Of a stretch of 64,000 nucleotides of DNA, positions 26,985 through 36,307 are shown in pieces (within the stretch, counting starts at the first letter, position 1; every line of letters begins with the position of its first letter). The position numbers and the translations under genes were made by a program. Below the pieces are notes generated by a model. That model saw only the letters and a list, made by a program, of their open reading frames with translations, made no database searches and was not told the origin of the DNA. Source of the DNA: Splendidivirga corallicola (lineage in GTDB: Bacteria > Bacteroidota > Bacteroidia > Cytophagales > Cyclobacteriaceae); the NCBI GenBank assembly GCA_030442035.1, contig JAUJEA010000018.1, forward strand, positions 62,001 through 126,000, in the 5' to 3' direction.

Positions 26985-28223
26985 CTAATTTTGCAAAATT
27001 TTTCGATATAGCTCCAGGTGTTTGTTGGCAATATTTTCTTGTGTGTAATGCTTCATCACTTTTTTATGGGCTTCCTCAGAAAGGGCTTTCCATCGATGAT
27101 CATCTTCTATGATCCAGTCAATTCCTTTTGCCAAGTCCTGTACATTGAAGGGTTTTGCCAGATATCCATTTACTTCATGGTCAATCATATCTGAATTACC
27201 CCCTATATTAAAGGCGACTACTGGCGTTGAGCAGGCCAATGATTCCATAATGGCATTACCCAGATTTTCCTGCACGGATGGAACAACCATAACATCTGCA
27301 GCTGAATACAAATGAGCCAGTTTATCATCATCGTTGATTCTGCCAACAAAGTGTGTTTCCAGACCATAATCAATTGATGTTTCAGGCTCTTCCGAACCGA
27401 AAATCAGCAAGGCACTATTTTCTTTTTTCAATTCATTCAATGCTTTGCTTAAATGTTGAAATCCTTTTCTTGGATCACTATTGGTTTTTAAAGCGCCGAA
27501 TAAAATCAGTTTTTTATTTTCGGGCAAATTCCAGTTATTCCTCGCTTGCTTCTTATCGATGGGTTTAAAAACATTTGTATCGATACAATTAGGGATCACC
27601 TCTACATTCACATTACGCAACAACACACTTTCCTTCGCACAGCCTCCGAGCCATTTGCTGGGTGTTACAATATTAAAATTTGGAAGCTGAGGATATATTT
27701 TATGTTTACGACGAAAAACCATTTTACTTAAATCATCCTCTTTGTTGGAAGTAAGTACAGGGCAAGCGCCACATTCAGTCTTATATTTTTCGCAGTTTTG
27801 ATTGTAATGGCATCCACCTGTAAAGGCCCACATATCATGAAGTGTCCAGACGATCGGTTGCTTGATCTTTTTAAGTGTTTCAAGCTTCATAAATCCTTTG
27901 TTAAACCAGTGAAAATGCACCACATCCGGATTGATTCTATTAATGTATTTTAAAATTTCATCTGGTGTGACAGATATGGAGAAACTTAGTTTATTTGGAA
28001 TCTTATATTTTCTTTTCAGATACCGTTCATAGTAACCAAAGATCTTCCTGATCAAATTAAGTTTTGGATTCTTGGCAGAGATAATCGAGTTCTCCTTAGT
28101 CAGTTTGTAGTAAACCAACATATTGGAATCAATATCTGTCTTTTGAAGACTCTTATGCAATCGATTTGCAGCACGCGCTGCTCCCGACTTGCTATCTACC
28201 GTATTTATGATAAGTATCTTCAT
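26985..28223 (-). CDS. GT4 family glycosyltransferase
   Basis: A 412-residue glycosyltransferase. It begins MKILIINTVDSKSGAARAAN, where GAARAANRLH is the acceptor-side motif of the WcaC-like subgroup. VWTLHDMWAFTGGCHY and a CEKYKTECGACP cysteine cluster follow. The C-terminal half has LILFGALKTNSDPRKGF and ADVMVVPSVQENLGNAIMES, the E-x7-E family 4 signature. A retaining enzyme using a nucleotide sugar, cytoplasmic. It ends 1 bp short of the sulfotransferase gene, so the two are tightly coupled. It probably adds one sugar of the exopolysaccharide repeat. Confidence 0.9.
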   Translation of the reverse strand: MKILIINTVDSKSGAARAANRLHKSLQKTDIDSNMLVYYKLTKENSIISAKNPKLNLIRKIFGYYERYLKRKYKIPNKLSFSISVTPDEILKYINRINPDVVHFHWFNKGFMKLETLKKIKQPIVWTLHDMWAFTGGCHYNQNCEKYKTECGACPVLTSNKEDDLSKMVFRRKHKIYPQLPNFNIVTPSKWLGGCAKESVLLRNVNVEVIPNCIDTNVFKPIDKKQARNNWNLPENKKLILFGALKTNSDPRKGFQHLSKALNELKKENSALLIFGSEEPETSIDYGLETHFVGRINDDDKLAHLYSAADVMVVPSVQENLGNAIMESLACSTPVVAFNIGGNSDMIDHEVNGYLAKPFNVQDLAKGIDWIIEDDHRWKALSEEAHKKVMKHYTQENIANKHLELYRKILQN

Positions 28224-28224
28224 T

Positions 28225-29148
28225 TTATCCTTCTTGTTCCTTCCATATAGAAAGATCCTTGTTTATCAATGCCTCCAACTGATCAATATCTTCTTTATAT
28301 CGTTTTAGTAAATTTGATTTTACTTCGGGATCAATCTTTTTTACTTTCTTTTTTGACATCCCCCATTTCATCAGTTTGTCTCGTCCCTTCTTGTCGTTAA
28401 ACTTGATGATTCTTGCCCGGGTCAAATACTTTGTAAGCTTCCTCAATGAGAATTGCAATGAGGGATGGATAACATCAACTGATGGGTTAAAACTCTTTGA
28501 AACATCCACATTAAAATCAGGGTCAACACCCAAAAAGGTAAAGATCTCTCTTAAAATGACTGTTGAGTTCTTAATGAAATTTTCAAAGGTTTCGACATAG
28601 ACATTTTCATTGCCAAATTGCGCAATGTATTGATTTACCTGTTCATAATATTTACCAGAATTGAAATACAGATAATTATAAAAATAATTGGGTTCCCAAA
28701 AGTTGGAAGTACCCTTTTTTCTTCTTTCCTCTCTTTTGAGAGCCTTTGCAAACGTAGAAGAATATTCATAGCCATCCTGAACCATCCAGTTGTAAAGAGA
28801 ATAAGCCCTTGATGCAGGGTTTCTCAATAAGATGATAATTTTTATATCAAGATCATACTCCCTTCCGTAATCAGCAATTTTAGAAGCACAGTCAGGGCAG
28901 GTTAGATAAGCTGTAGATGCTTCCCCTACCCTATTTTGGTTTTCATTCGTGGCCTCAAATAACCTGAAATAGTCTTCAATATTCCTGAACCTTTTAGGAT
29001 TATTGAAATACCTTGGCTCCTTGTATAGTTCATCTTTTGGCATGAATATCTGTGGATGCTCTTTCATATATTGCCAAAGTGATGAGGTCCCGGATTTGGC
29101 AGCCCCTACAATAAAAAAATTCGGTATTTTTGATTTATTAATGTTCAT
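28225..29148 (-). CDS. PAPS-dependent sulfotransferase
   Basis: The start is placed at ATG 29148 (MNINKSKIPNFFIVGAAKSG), which leaves one base after the flippase stop codon; the longer reading from 29181 overlaps that gene and adds unconserved residues. About 307 residues. The 5'-phosphosulfate loop is VGAAKSGTSSLWQYM and the 3'-phosphate site is IIILLRNPASRAYSLYNW. E/KEPRYFNN is typical of the heparan/carbohydrate sulfotransferase fold. It transfers sulfate from PAPS to a hydroxyl or amine, here most likely on a sugar of the exopolysaccharide precursor. Sulfated surface glycans are typical of marine bacteria, which fits the presumed habitat. Confidence 0.9.
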   Translation of the reverse strand: MNINKSKIPNFFIVGAAKSGTSSLWQYMKEHPQIFMPKDELYKEPRYFNNPKRFRNIEDYFRLFEATNENQNRVGEASTAYLTCPDCASKIADYGREYDLDIKIIILLRNPASRAYSLYNWMVQDGYEYSSTFAKALKREERRKKGTSNFWEPNYFYNYLYFNSGKYYEQVNQYIAQFGNENVYVETFENFIKNSTVILREIFTFLGVDPDFNVDVSKSFNPSVDVIHPSLQFSLRKLTKYLTRARIIKFNDKKGRDKLMKWGMSKKKVKKIDPEVKSNLLKRYKEDIDQLEALINKDLSIWKEQEG

Positions 29149-29149
29149 A

Positions 29150-30526
29150 TTATTTATTCCAGACACCAGTGGCCGTTCCACTGATCAATTTTTTATACTG
29201 GATTGTTCTAAGAATAATACTGATCCCGATTGAAACAATAGTCGCTAAAATTACCCCCGGAGAACCTAGTCCCAGGTGTTTAGCAAATAATATTGACAAT
29301 GGTATATTAAAAAGAATAGAAAATATCCCCGTAAACATCTGTATTCTTAATTTCCCCACCCCATTGATGAAATTTACAAAAATGAGGTTAAAAGCCTGAA
29401 GCAACATAAAAATGGCCATGGTAAGGGAAAGAGTGAAAGGAACATGCACTTGATCTCCAACCCAAATCAGGTACACATAGCGGGAGACGAGTAACATAAA
29501 AATGGCCATTCCCAAAAACAGAAACCAAAACCTTGTCAATTTACCAATGATCTTTTTGATCCATTTTATATCATTTTTTGTCCAGGCATCTGTAAATGCA
29601 GACCAAAATGGGCTCATCACAATTACAAAGATCATGGTGATCATTCCAAAATATTTATGTGCAATGTTATAAGGAGTAACCTCTGCAGGCCCCATAATCT
29701 GTGTAAGGATCATATTATCAGTAGCAAACAACATAATGGCCGCCATCTGAATTACAAAAAACTGTGTACCAAGGCGCATCAATCCCTTCGCATATTTAAA
29801 ATCAACATGCTTTAATGATGGAGCATAGCGTTTGTAAGAGGTGGTGAATAGTATGATGGTGGTTATCAGAAAGATGAGTACCGGAGAACCGGTTACAGCC
29901 AAACCTAAGTATAAAATGGAGCCCTGCGTTGTTTTACTTAGAATGTAAATAATGATCAATGATGTAAACTGGCTTAGAAAAAGGATCAAATTATTGGCTG
30001 ACGGTTTTTGGTCGGCCGTTAAAATTGTTCCTATAAGCTTGAATACAAATTGCAAACAGAAAAAACCAAAACCGTAGAGTGCCAGCAGTGCGAGTTCCTT
30101 TTCCATTACAGCAGTGGTGTTCAATATTTTTATCCAATCTAAAAATGGGTAGATGGCTAGAAAAATGAGGAATACTACTGAAATAATAATGACAAGCATT
30201 GCATAGGTGGTACTAACATAGACTTTGGCTAAACTATGTTCATCTTTCGCTACTGCTACTGTGAATTTGTTTCTAAGACCATTTCCCAATCCGACATCAA
30301 AAAAGTTAAACCAGGCAAACAAAGAACTCAACGTCAGCCAAACCCCGTATAACTCTTCAGAGCCCAAATAGCCAAGCGATAGCGGAACCAAATAAAAACC
30401 AACTAATATACTCACCCCTCTGATAAGGAGAGACGCAACAATATTCTTCTTGGCTTTAAGTGATCTTTGGTTACCCTTTGTGAAAAAATTTGATACTGTA
30501 CTGAGTAACGAGGATATTTGGGGCAT
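29150..30526 (-). CDS. wzx: Wzx-type polysaccharide flippase
   Basis: A 458-residue membrane protein with 12 to 14 hydrophobic helices, of the MOP/polysaccharide transport superfamily. Typical features: the N-terminal VASLLIRGVSILVGFYLVP, then FAWFNFFDVGLGNGLRNKF (a strongly conserved loop in this subgroup), and FGMITMIFVIVMSPFWSAFTD. It moves undecaprenyl-linked repeat units across the inner membrane. It lies between the Wzc-like kinase and the sulfotransferase, so sulfation probably occurs on the lipid-linked unit before flipping. Confidence 0.88.
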   Translation of the reverse strand: MPQISSLLSTVSNFFTKGNQRSLKAKKNIVASLLIRGVSILVGFYLVPLSLGYLGSEELYGVWLTLSSLFAWFNFFDVGLGNGLRNKFTVAVAKDEHSLAKVYVSTTYAMLVIIISVVFLIFLAIYPFLDWIKILNTTAVMEKELALLALYGFGFFCLQFVFKLIGTILTADQKPSANNLILFLSQFTSLIIIYILSKTTQGSILYLGLAVTGSPVLIFLITTIILFTTSYKRYAPSLKHVDFKYAKGLMRLGTQFFVIQMAAIMLFATDNMILTQIMGPAEVTPYNIAHKYFGMITMIFVIVMSPFWSAFTDAWTKNDIKWIKKIIGKLTRFWFLFLGMAIFMLLVSRYVYLIWVGDQVHVPFTLSLTMAIFMLLQAFNLIFVNFINGVGKLRIQMFTGIFSILFNIPLSILFAKHLGLGSPGVILATIVSIGISIILRTIQYKKLISGTATGVWNK

Positions 30527-30591
30527 AGAGGATGCTCTATTTATATTTTAATATAATACCTGGAAACCAAATAAATAGAATAGGTGAATAA

Positions 30592-33039
30592 CTATGAAGC
30601 AATTGGTTTTTCTACTTTCCTCAAATTCTTTTTCTTTTTCAAAAAAATGGAGCTTGTTGATGAGCCATTTTTCTTATCAAAGTAATCTCCATAGTGAAGA
30701 TCTTTAATTTTGACATCATTAAACAAGATAGTAAAATTAGAGGTTTCCTGATCCAGTGAATAAAGATTATTGGCCTCTGTCAAATATTTTTTCAATGTGT
30801 AATTTTGCCGTGCTATCAATATATTCACATCAGATTTGTCCATCAACTCAAGGCTATCAGAGATAATCCCCATAGGAGGTGTGTCTAGTATAATGTAGTC
30901 AAATTCCATTCGTACTTCTTTGAGGAAGTTGCTCATCATCTCGCTCATGATCAACTCAGTAGGATTTGGTGGCACACCGCCGGCCGTGATCATAAATAAA
31001 TTATCATAATCGGTGGTTTGTATTATCTCGTCTTTTGAAACCATTCCGGCCAAATAATCACTTAAACCTCTTTTTTTCTTTGGTTTAAATGGAAGGTGAT
31101 CTTTTACTTTCCTCATGTCACAATCCACCAGCAGAACCCTTTTTCCATAGTTGGAAAAAATGTAAGCCAAATTATTTGAGCAAAAAGTTTTTCCCTCTCC
31201 ACTGATCGTTGAAGTAACCAATAGGATCTGCCCCTCCTCGGATTTGCTTCCTACCAGATACCTCAAATTAGACCGAACAGTCCTGAAAGACTCTATCAAA
31301 GTAGAATTACCCATGTTTTCATTGATTAGATCAACTTTTTCCTTATTCTTGGCAACAACACCTAATAAGGGTATTGAGGTAAGTTTCAATATTTCCTCTT
31401 TTGACCTGACTTTATTGTTCAGTGCATCGATGATAATAATTAACAAGGCAGGAATCATCAATCCCAGAATTATTCCCATAGTATAATTCAGCACCGGGCT
31501 GGGTTTAACGGGTAACGTACCTTTGATAACAGCACCATCGATCACGCTATAATCCACCGAGTTAGAGGCTTTTATAATACCCGCTTCAGCTTTTTTGGTC
31601 ATAAGGAATAGATAAAGATCCTCGTTCAGGTCATAGTTCCTCTGTATATTAATAAGTTGTCTTTCGGCAGTGGGTAATCTACGCACATTAGCTCTTAACC
31701 GGTTGATTGTGTTTCTCAGAGAATTTATTTGAAGGTCATTTACATCTTTCAAACTGGCAACGCTTTGAAGAATATTCCCCTTAAGGGCCTCTACTCTTTT
31801 CTTATTTTTTAAGATCAAAGGATTATCCAACCTTCCGTTGGACTCGATAACTCTGATATTGGTCTGAAGTGTTACTAATTCATTGGTAGCACTGTTTAAA
31901 GTAGGATCATTAATGCCAATGGAAGAAGGTACAATAATTTGATCTACATCATTTTGGGAGACAAAATTTCTGAGATCACTTAAATAGTTATTCTTAAGTT
32001 CGAGTGCCGCCTTTTCTTTTTCAAATTGCTGTATCTCTGCATACAGTGCGGTACCGTCGCTGCTCATGGTAACTGAGCTACTCTTTTTGAAAGACTCCAA
32101 ACGCGTCTCCGCAACATTTAGAGAATCCCCCATGTACAGGATTTGATTGTCAATAAAATCTATGGTCTTGCTCGCCCTGTCATTTTTCTTTTCAAGCTCA
32201 GTGAAAATATAGTTCTCTACATGTTTATTTAGAAAATCTTTCAATTTATCCGGTGTTGGTCCTTCGATGGAAACATTCAAAATAGTGGAGTTCTCCCCTA
32301 GTGGTTCTATTGAGAGGGATTTTCTATATACTTTGGTGAGCCTGTCATAAGGAAGGATATTAAATATGACAACATCCAAACGTTGTTTATTTTCTCCTTC
32401 TTCCCTATGTATTATGAATTTATAACCTTTAATATCAACTTCTTTTCCAAACTCAAATTCCTGCCCGCCCAGCAATTCTTTCAATCTCTCTATCTTCTTA
32501 TTTTTCTTTAGTGTAAATTTTTTCTCAACCGGTTCCAGTGTAAAAACTTCATCATTTTTTATCACACACCGGATCATTACATTATTTAATACTCGTTCTT
32601 TGGAAGGAAGAACATCCACCCTGATAGGTGATTTCTTATAAAGTTCGATATTGTGAATATCTCCTTCATGAAAATATGAAACATCCAATTTCAAATCTCT
32701 CAAGGTTGTTTCAATCAAGGCATAGGATTTCAAAAGAATGGACTCGTTGTCAAGGTTGGTTGCATTTCTTCCAAACATTTCATCACCATACAAAAGGTCT
32801 GAGACAGCATTGGTTATCTCTTTCGGCTCTTTGATCAGTAAGGAAGATTCGACCACATAAACGGGAGTCGTGTATCTGTTAAGAAATGCAGCTATGACAA
32901 TTCCTATTATCAGGCATACCGCAATGTAGATCCACTTATCAGCCAGTTTAAAAAATATTTTTTTAAAATCTAATACCTCTTCTTCCGGATCTCTAACATC
33001 TGCTTTTGATTCAACCTTAAGATTTGACCTCTTTAACAT
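30592..33039 (-). CDS. wzc: Wzc-like chain-length regulator with BY-kinase domain
   Basis: An 815-residue protein. A Wzz domain lies at the N-terminus with membrane helices near residue 35-55 and near 525, bracketing a long periplasmic coiled-coil region. The C-terminal P-loop tyrosine-kinase domain has Walker A TISGEGKTFCSNN, Walker A' VLLVDCDMRK and Walker B DYIILDTPPMGI. It lacks the usual tyrosine-rich tail: only HYGDY near the end offers candidates. These proteins control polymer length and export together with an outer-membrane Wza channel, which is not encoded in this window. It is preceded by 117 bp without a gene, where an internal promoter could lie. Confidence 0.93.
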   Translation of the reverse strand: MLKRSNLKVESKADVRDPEEEVLDFKKIFFKLADKWIYIAVCLIIGIVIAAFLNRYTTPVYVVESSLLIKEPKEITNAVSDLLYGDEMFGRNATNLDNESILLKSYALIETTLRDLKLDVSYFHEGDIHNIELYKKSPIRVDVLPSKERVLNNVMIRCVIKNDEVFTLEPVEKKFTLKKNKKIERLKELLGGQEFEFGKEVDIKGYKFIIHREEGENKQRLDVVIFNILPYDRLTKVYRKSLSIEPLGENSTILNVSIEGPTPDKLKDFLNKHVENYIFTELEKKNDRASKTIDFIDNQILYMGDSLNVAETRLESFKKSSSVTMSSDGTALYAEIQQFEKEKAALELKNNYLSDLRNFVSQNDVDQIIVPSSIGINDPTLNSATNELVTLQTNIRVIESNGRLDNPLILKNKKRVEALKGNILQSVASLKDVNDLQINSLRNTINRLRANVRRLPTAERQLINIQRNYDLNEDLYLFLMTKKAEAGIIKASNSVDYSVIDGAVIKGTLPVKPSPVLNYTMGIILGLMIPALLIIIIDALNNKVRSKEEILKLTSIPLLGVVAKNKEKVDLINENMGNSTLIESFRTVRSNLRYLVGSKSEEGQILLVTSTISGEGKTFCSNNLAYIFSNYGKRVLLVDCDMRKVKDHLPFKPKKKRGLSDYLAGMVSKDEIIQTTDYDNLFMITAGGVPPNPTELIMSEMMSNFLKEVRMEFDYIILDTPPMGIISDSLELMDKSDVNILIARQNYTLKKYLTEANNLYSLDQETSNFTILFNDVKIKDLHYGDYFDKKNGSSTSSIFLKKKKNLRKVEKPIAS

Positions 33040-33156
33040 TTTACTATTCGTTAATATTTTACTCCCGCTCCGATCTCAAATTTACCTTCTTAATATAAAA
33101 ATACTGAATACTTATCTTAGTTCCATACAATTTTGTATGAATAAATTACATTGTTA

Positions 33157-34233
33157 TCAGGCCATATGTTTATATAGTGCGGAACCCACCCATTTGAGAA
33201 GCCAAACCGGTGACCTTTGCATGAGACTTTTCATTAATTCTGAGACTTCGGGATCACTTTTGACCTGTTCATTTTTTGTTAGATCGAATTTGTAGTAGTT
33301 CAATACGTTCTCAACACTCCCGAAATTATTCTTATATCTTCTCAATCCTTCATTGGCCGGATCAGTCCTTCCAAAACAAAAACTCTCGAAACCATTTGCT
33401 GAATAACGTTTGATCATTTCCCATACCATCAGGTTATTTGATCTTAGAGATTGGTATGTATAATTAAGAGCTGAGTATTTAAAAATTACCTTCTTATTAA
33501 AAAAGAATACCATTCCTGCGGAAACAAGGTTTTCGTCTTGATAGATCATGACAACTTCACCTAATCCCGGCTCAAAAATGTATTTATAGATGTTATCAAA
33601 GAAAAAACGTGGTTGCGGGGGTACACCTAGCTTTTTTCTATTGATGCAATTCAATTTAAAAAACTTATCTATGGCTTCTGCATCATTCCTCACCACAACC
33701 CTAAGCCCCTCTTTCTCCGCTTTTTTTATATTCGTTCTGGTATTTCGGTTAAAATTTTTAAAAAGAGCCTCTTTATCTTGTTGAAGGCTGATGTGATGCA
33801 CGTAGAAAAAGGTTGAAGCAACATCACTTATATCATTGCCGCCACCCCTCAATTCAATTGTTTTCCAATTGTAAGGTTCAGCCTGAGTAATGATCTTTGA
33901 CCAAAGCTTTTTCCATGAAATGCCTTCAGGTAGCAGTGGCAGGGTATAATCTGAAAATGGTAAACTTACGGCCCTCCTCCCTGTTAGAAAACTTCTTATC
34001 GCCATAAAGGGCACCAATCCCACTATTTGTTCTTTGTTCCAAATGGTCAAATAAACAGGTTCATAACCATACGTTTTGTGGAGTACTTCAGCCCAATTAG
34101 AGGAATGAAAGAAGGAGCTATCATCGATTTTTTCCATCTTATCATTCCAATCCGGAATTTTGATTGGATCCGAAAAATTGATCGTGAATTTTAGATCAGC
34201 ACCATCACCAACCAGCTTCAACGATTCCATCAT
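33157..34233 (-). CDS. FemAB/GNAT-like transferase, copy 1
   Basis: A 358-residue protein with two GNAT-like folds, as in the FemAB-related family of exopolysaccharide and PEP-CTERM/XrtA loci. Landmarks: FFHSSNWAEVLHKTYGYEP, VSLPFSDYTLPLLP, NFNRNTRTNIKKAEKEGL (conserved basic patch), PPQPRFFFDNIYK and ESFCFGRTDPANEGLRRYK. FemA/X proteins transfer amino acids from aminoacyl-tRNA; the relatives in exopolysaccharide loci have unknown donors and may use acyl-ACP or acyl-CoA. Its ATG overlaps the SGNH stop codon (TAATG), so the two are translationally coupled. A paralogue is encoded at 41063-42097 beside the carrier-protein genes. Confidence 0.82.
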   Translation of the reverse strand: MMESLKLVGDGADLKFTINFSDPIKIPDWNDKMEKIDDSSFFHSSNWAEVLHKTYGYEPVYLTIWNKEQIVGLVPFMAIRSFLTGRRAVSLPFSDYTLPLLPEGISWKKLWSKIITQAEPYNWKTIELRGGGNDISDVASTFFYVHHISLQQDKEALFKNFNRNTRTNIKKAEKEGLRVVVRNDAEAIDKFFKLNCINRKKLGVPPQPRFFFDNIYKYIFEPGLGEVVMIYQDENLVSAGMVFFFNKKVIFKYSALNYTYQSLRSNNLMVWEMIKRYSANGFESFCFGRTDPANEGLRRYKNNFGSVENVLNYYKFDLTKNEQVKSDPEVSELMKSLMQRSPVWLLKWVGSALYKHMA

Positions 34234-35240
34234 TATAGGTCCCTGTTTAAGAATTCATAAATTGCATCGGCCACTACCCCATGCCCTTCCCTGGTGAAGT
34301 GAACATCAAAATCAAAATAGTCTTCAAGAGTTAAGTGTTCGCTTAGGTCAAGTACCGGAATTTGTGCTTCAGCGCATATATTTTTAACGAAATCTATTTT
34401 TTCAAAGTCTTTATTTAATAATTCTCTTTTCCAGGGAATAATTACTATTCCAAAATTGGCACCATATTCTTTTACATCTTCTTTTAATTTCAAAATGAGA
34501 GATTTGGTGATTCTAAAGGGGTATTGATTTGAAGTAGCAGACTCTTTTTTAGTGCCTCCATCGAAGCGAACATTAGCCCGTGATTCAACAAAGTTTTTCA
34601 GATAAAAAACCAAATGCGACTGTTCATATAGCCATCTTTTGAATGTCAGAAATTGAACCTTGGCCCATGAATCCTTATTTTCGGGAAATATCAGTTTTTC
34701 ATTGTTATCAAGGTAGGCGAAGTTTTTCCTTGTATTGTCGCTAAAATCGTTACCGGTGTAGAAAGCCAGTAATACTGTTTTGGGGTTCAAAAGACTTTTG
34801 TATCTGTTAAATGCCAGTATCTCCTGAGCTGTGGAGTAACCTTGAGAGCCAACAGCTACTACTTCATTCTTTGGATCAATCTCCTTCAATTTATTTTCCA
34901 GTCGCTCATGAAATATATATTCATATTCTACTTCCAGGCTTTCTATGAAGGAATCCCCCAGAAACATAATGTTGTTGCTTTCATTATTTTCGTCTACATC
35001 ATCGTCACGAAATCCATAATTGTTATACCTGAATGGAACTTTGATACTATCCTTGTTTCGGATGTATGTTCCGGAACCATTAGGTCTTCCTCTCCAGCCT
35101 AGCTCTTTGTCGTAAATTGCCAATCTCTTGGTTTCCTGTTCAACAAAAATCCGGACAATGATCTCAGCGAGGATCAAAGAAAAGGTCACTGAAATAATAA
35201 AAAGCAGCAGGTTAGCCTTTACTCTAGCTAAGAAACTCAT
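34233..35240 (-). CDS. Membrane-anchored SGNH/GDSL-fold protein
   Basis: A 335-residue protein. An N-terminal anchor (LLLFIISVTFSLILAEIIVRI) precedes an SGNH domain: NIMFLGDSFIESLEVE (Ser nucleophile), VAVGSQGYSTAQ (Gly block), FYTGNDFSDN (Asn block) and DVHFTREGHGVVADAI (Asp-x-x-His block). All four catalytic blocks are present, so it should be active. Role: O-acetyl (or other acyl) transfer or removal on the growing exopolysaccharide in the periplasm. It is distantly similar to the 17322-18389 product. It is coupled to the FemAB-like gene by overlapping stop and start codons. Confidence 0.84.
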   Translation of the reverse strand: MSFLARVKANLLLFIISVTFSLILAEIIVRIFVEQETKRLAIYDKELGWRGRPNGSGTYIRNKDSIKVPFRYNNYGFRDDDVDENNESNNIMFLGDSFIESLEVEYEYIFHERLENKLKEIDPKNEVVAVGSQGYSTAQEILAFNRYKSLLNPKTVLLAFYTGNDFSDNTRKNFAYLDNNEKLIFPENKDSWAKVQFLTFKRWLYEQSHLVFYLKNFVESRANVRFDGGTKKESATSNQYPFRITKSLILKLKEDVKEYGANFGIVIIPWKRELLNKDFEKIDFVKNICAEAQIPVLDLSEHLTLEDYFDFDVHFTREGHGVVADAIYEFLNRDL

Positions 35241-35343
35241 TTGTCTTTAATTAAAGATTAAAAAAAATGCAGGGTTAGCTGGGTAAATGGTAGTCAAAAA
35301 AGACAGTTAATCTGGCAATTTTATTAATTTTTTTTGATTATTC

Positions 35344-36273
35344 CTAGTTAATTTGCTCAACTTTTTCCTTCCAAAAAGTGGCCAGTTCCTTTGGAAGAAC
35401 GTGCCAATACCGGTCTTTGTATTCTGTTTTGATATAATTCAACAGCTCAAGATACATAGCCACAGGGAATTCTTCCAGTCCTGGTTTCTTCCCATCCAAA
35501 CTCATATAATCGGGATGCGTATTTACCAATATCATTCCACCTTTCTTCACGATCCAGTCTACTTTTCTTTTCCAGACTTCGATGGTGGGTTCCTTCATCA
35601 AAACATAAGGGGTGAAATCCTGTGCAATGGTGTAAGGCATTTCAACATAACCTTTTCCATTCTTTGAAACCCAAAAAGGAAAAATTGTACCTACCCCCTC
35701 TGCCTGAGGCTCGAACGGATCGGTATCGAAAGTAGATAAATCATATTCCAAATCAAGTTCATGAATCCAATCCAGATTATGATGCATGGCTGGTGATCGA
35801 AAGCCCACTACGTTCCATTCCTCAATATATTGGTTGATCTTAGGTGCACGTTCGTCAAAGATCTTCTTGGATTGAAACAAGGTTCCGTCATGATTCAGTC
35901 CGTGTACGCCCACTTCAAATCCTTGCTCTTCCAATAACTTTCTCAATTGGGGAGAAACTTTGTAGCGCTCAGGAACGAAATTAAATAAAGAAACAAACCC
36001 AAGTTCCTTTTCAAGCTGCATTAGTCTTTCACATCGGTCATGCCCCTTTTGTTTCTCTACATCATGCGTAAGTACCACCGCAAAATCCTTTCCATCAGGC
36101 CATGCATCAAACTTTTCCGGTTTGTCTCCTGCACTTTCCAATATTGGCCAAACATCTTTGTAAAGCGGTTTTTTAGCAAGGATGACCCTTCTTCTTAACC
36201 ATAATTGAAACCATCTGGGCATCAATGGTTTCAGTTTATAGTAGATAGCATTAATGATCTTTGTTTTCTGCAT
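35344..36273 (-). CDS. Polysaccharide deacetylase-family protein
   Basis: A 309-residue protein. Motif 1 is VVLTHDVEKQKGHDR (the Asp of HDVE as catalytic base). EVGVHGLNHDG carries the metal-binding His-x4-His-like pair, GFRSPAMHHN is motif 3, and MILVNTHPDYM carries the C-terminal catalytic His. This is the NodB fold (carbohydrate esterase family 4-like) in the shape seen in exopolysaccharide loci. It would remove N- or O-acetyl groups from sugars. It has no signal peptide, which suggests action on the lipid-linked precursor in the cytoplasm. It is preceded by the AAC(3)-like gene, an interesting pairing of putative deacetylation and N-acylation. Confidence 0.83.
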   Translation of the reverse strand: MQKTKIINAIYYKLKPLMPRWFQLWLRRRVILAKKPLYKDVWPILESAGDKPEKFDAWPDGKDFAVVLTHDVEKQKGHDRCERLMQLEKELGFVSLFNFVPERYKVSPQLRKLLEEQGFEVGVHGLNHDGTLFQSKKIFDERAPKINQYIEEWNVVGFRSPAMHHNLDWIHELDLEYDLSTFDTDPFEPQAEGVGTIFPFWVSKNGKGYVEMPYTIAQDFTPYVLMKEPTIEVWKRKVDWIVKKGGMILVNTHPDYMSLDGKKPGLEEFPVAMYLELLNYIKTEYKDRYWHVLPKELATFWKEKVEQIN

Positions 36274-36307
36274 TGGTTAACTTGATCCGTTCCGTTTTGA
36301 AACTTCA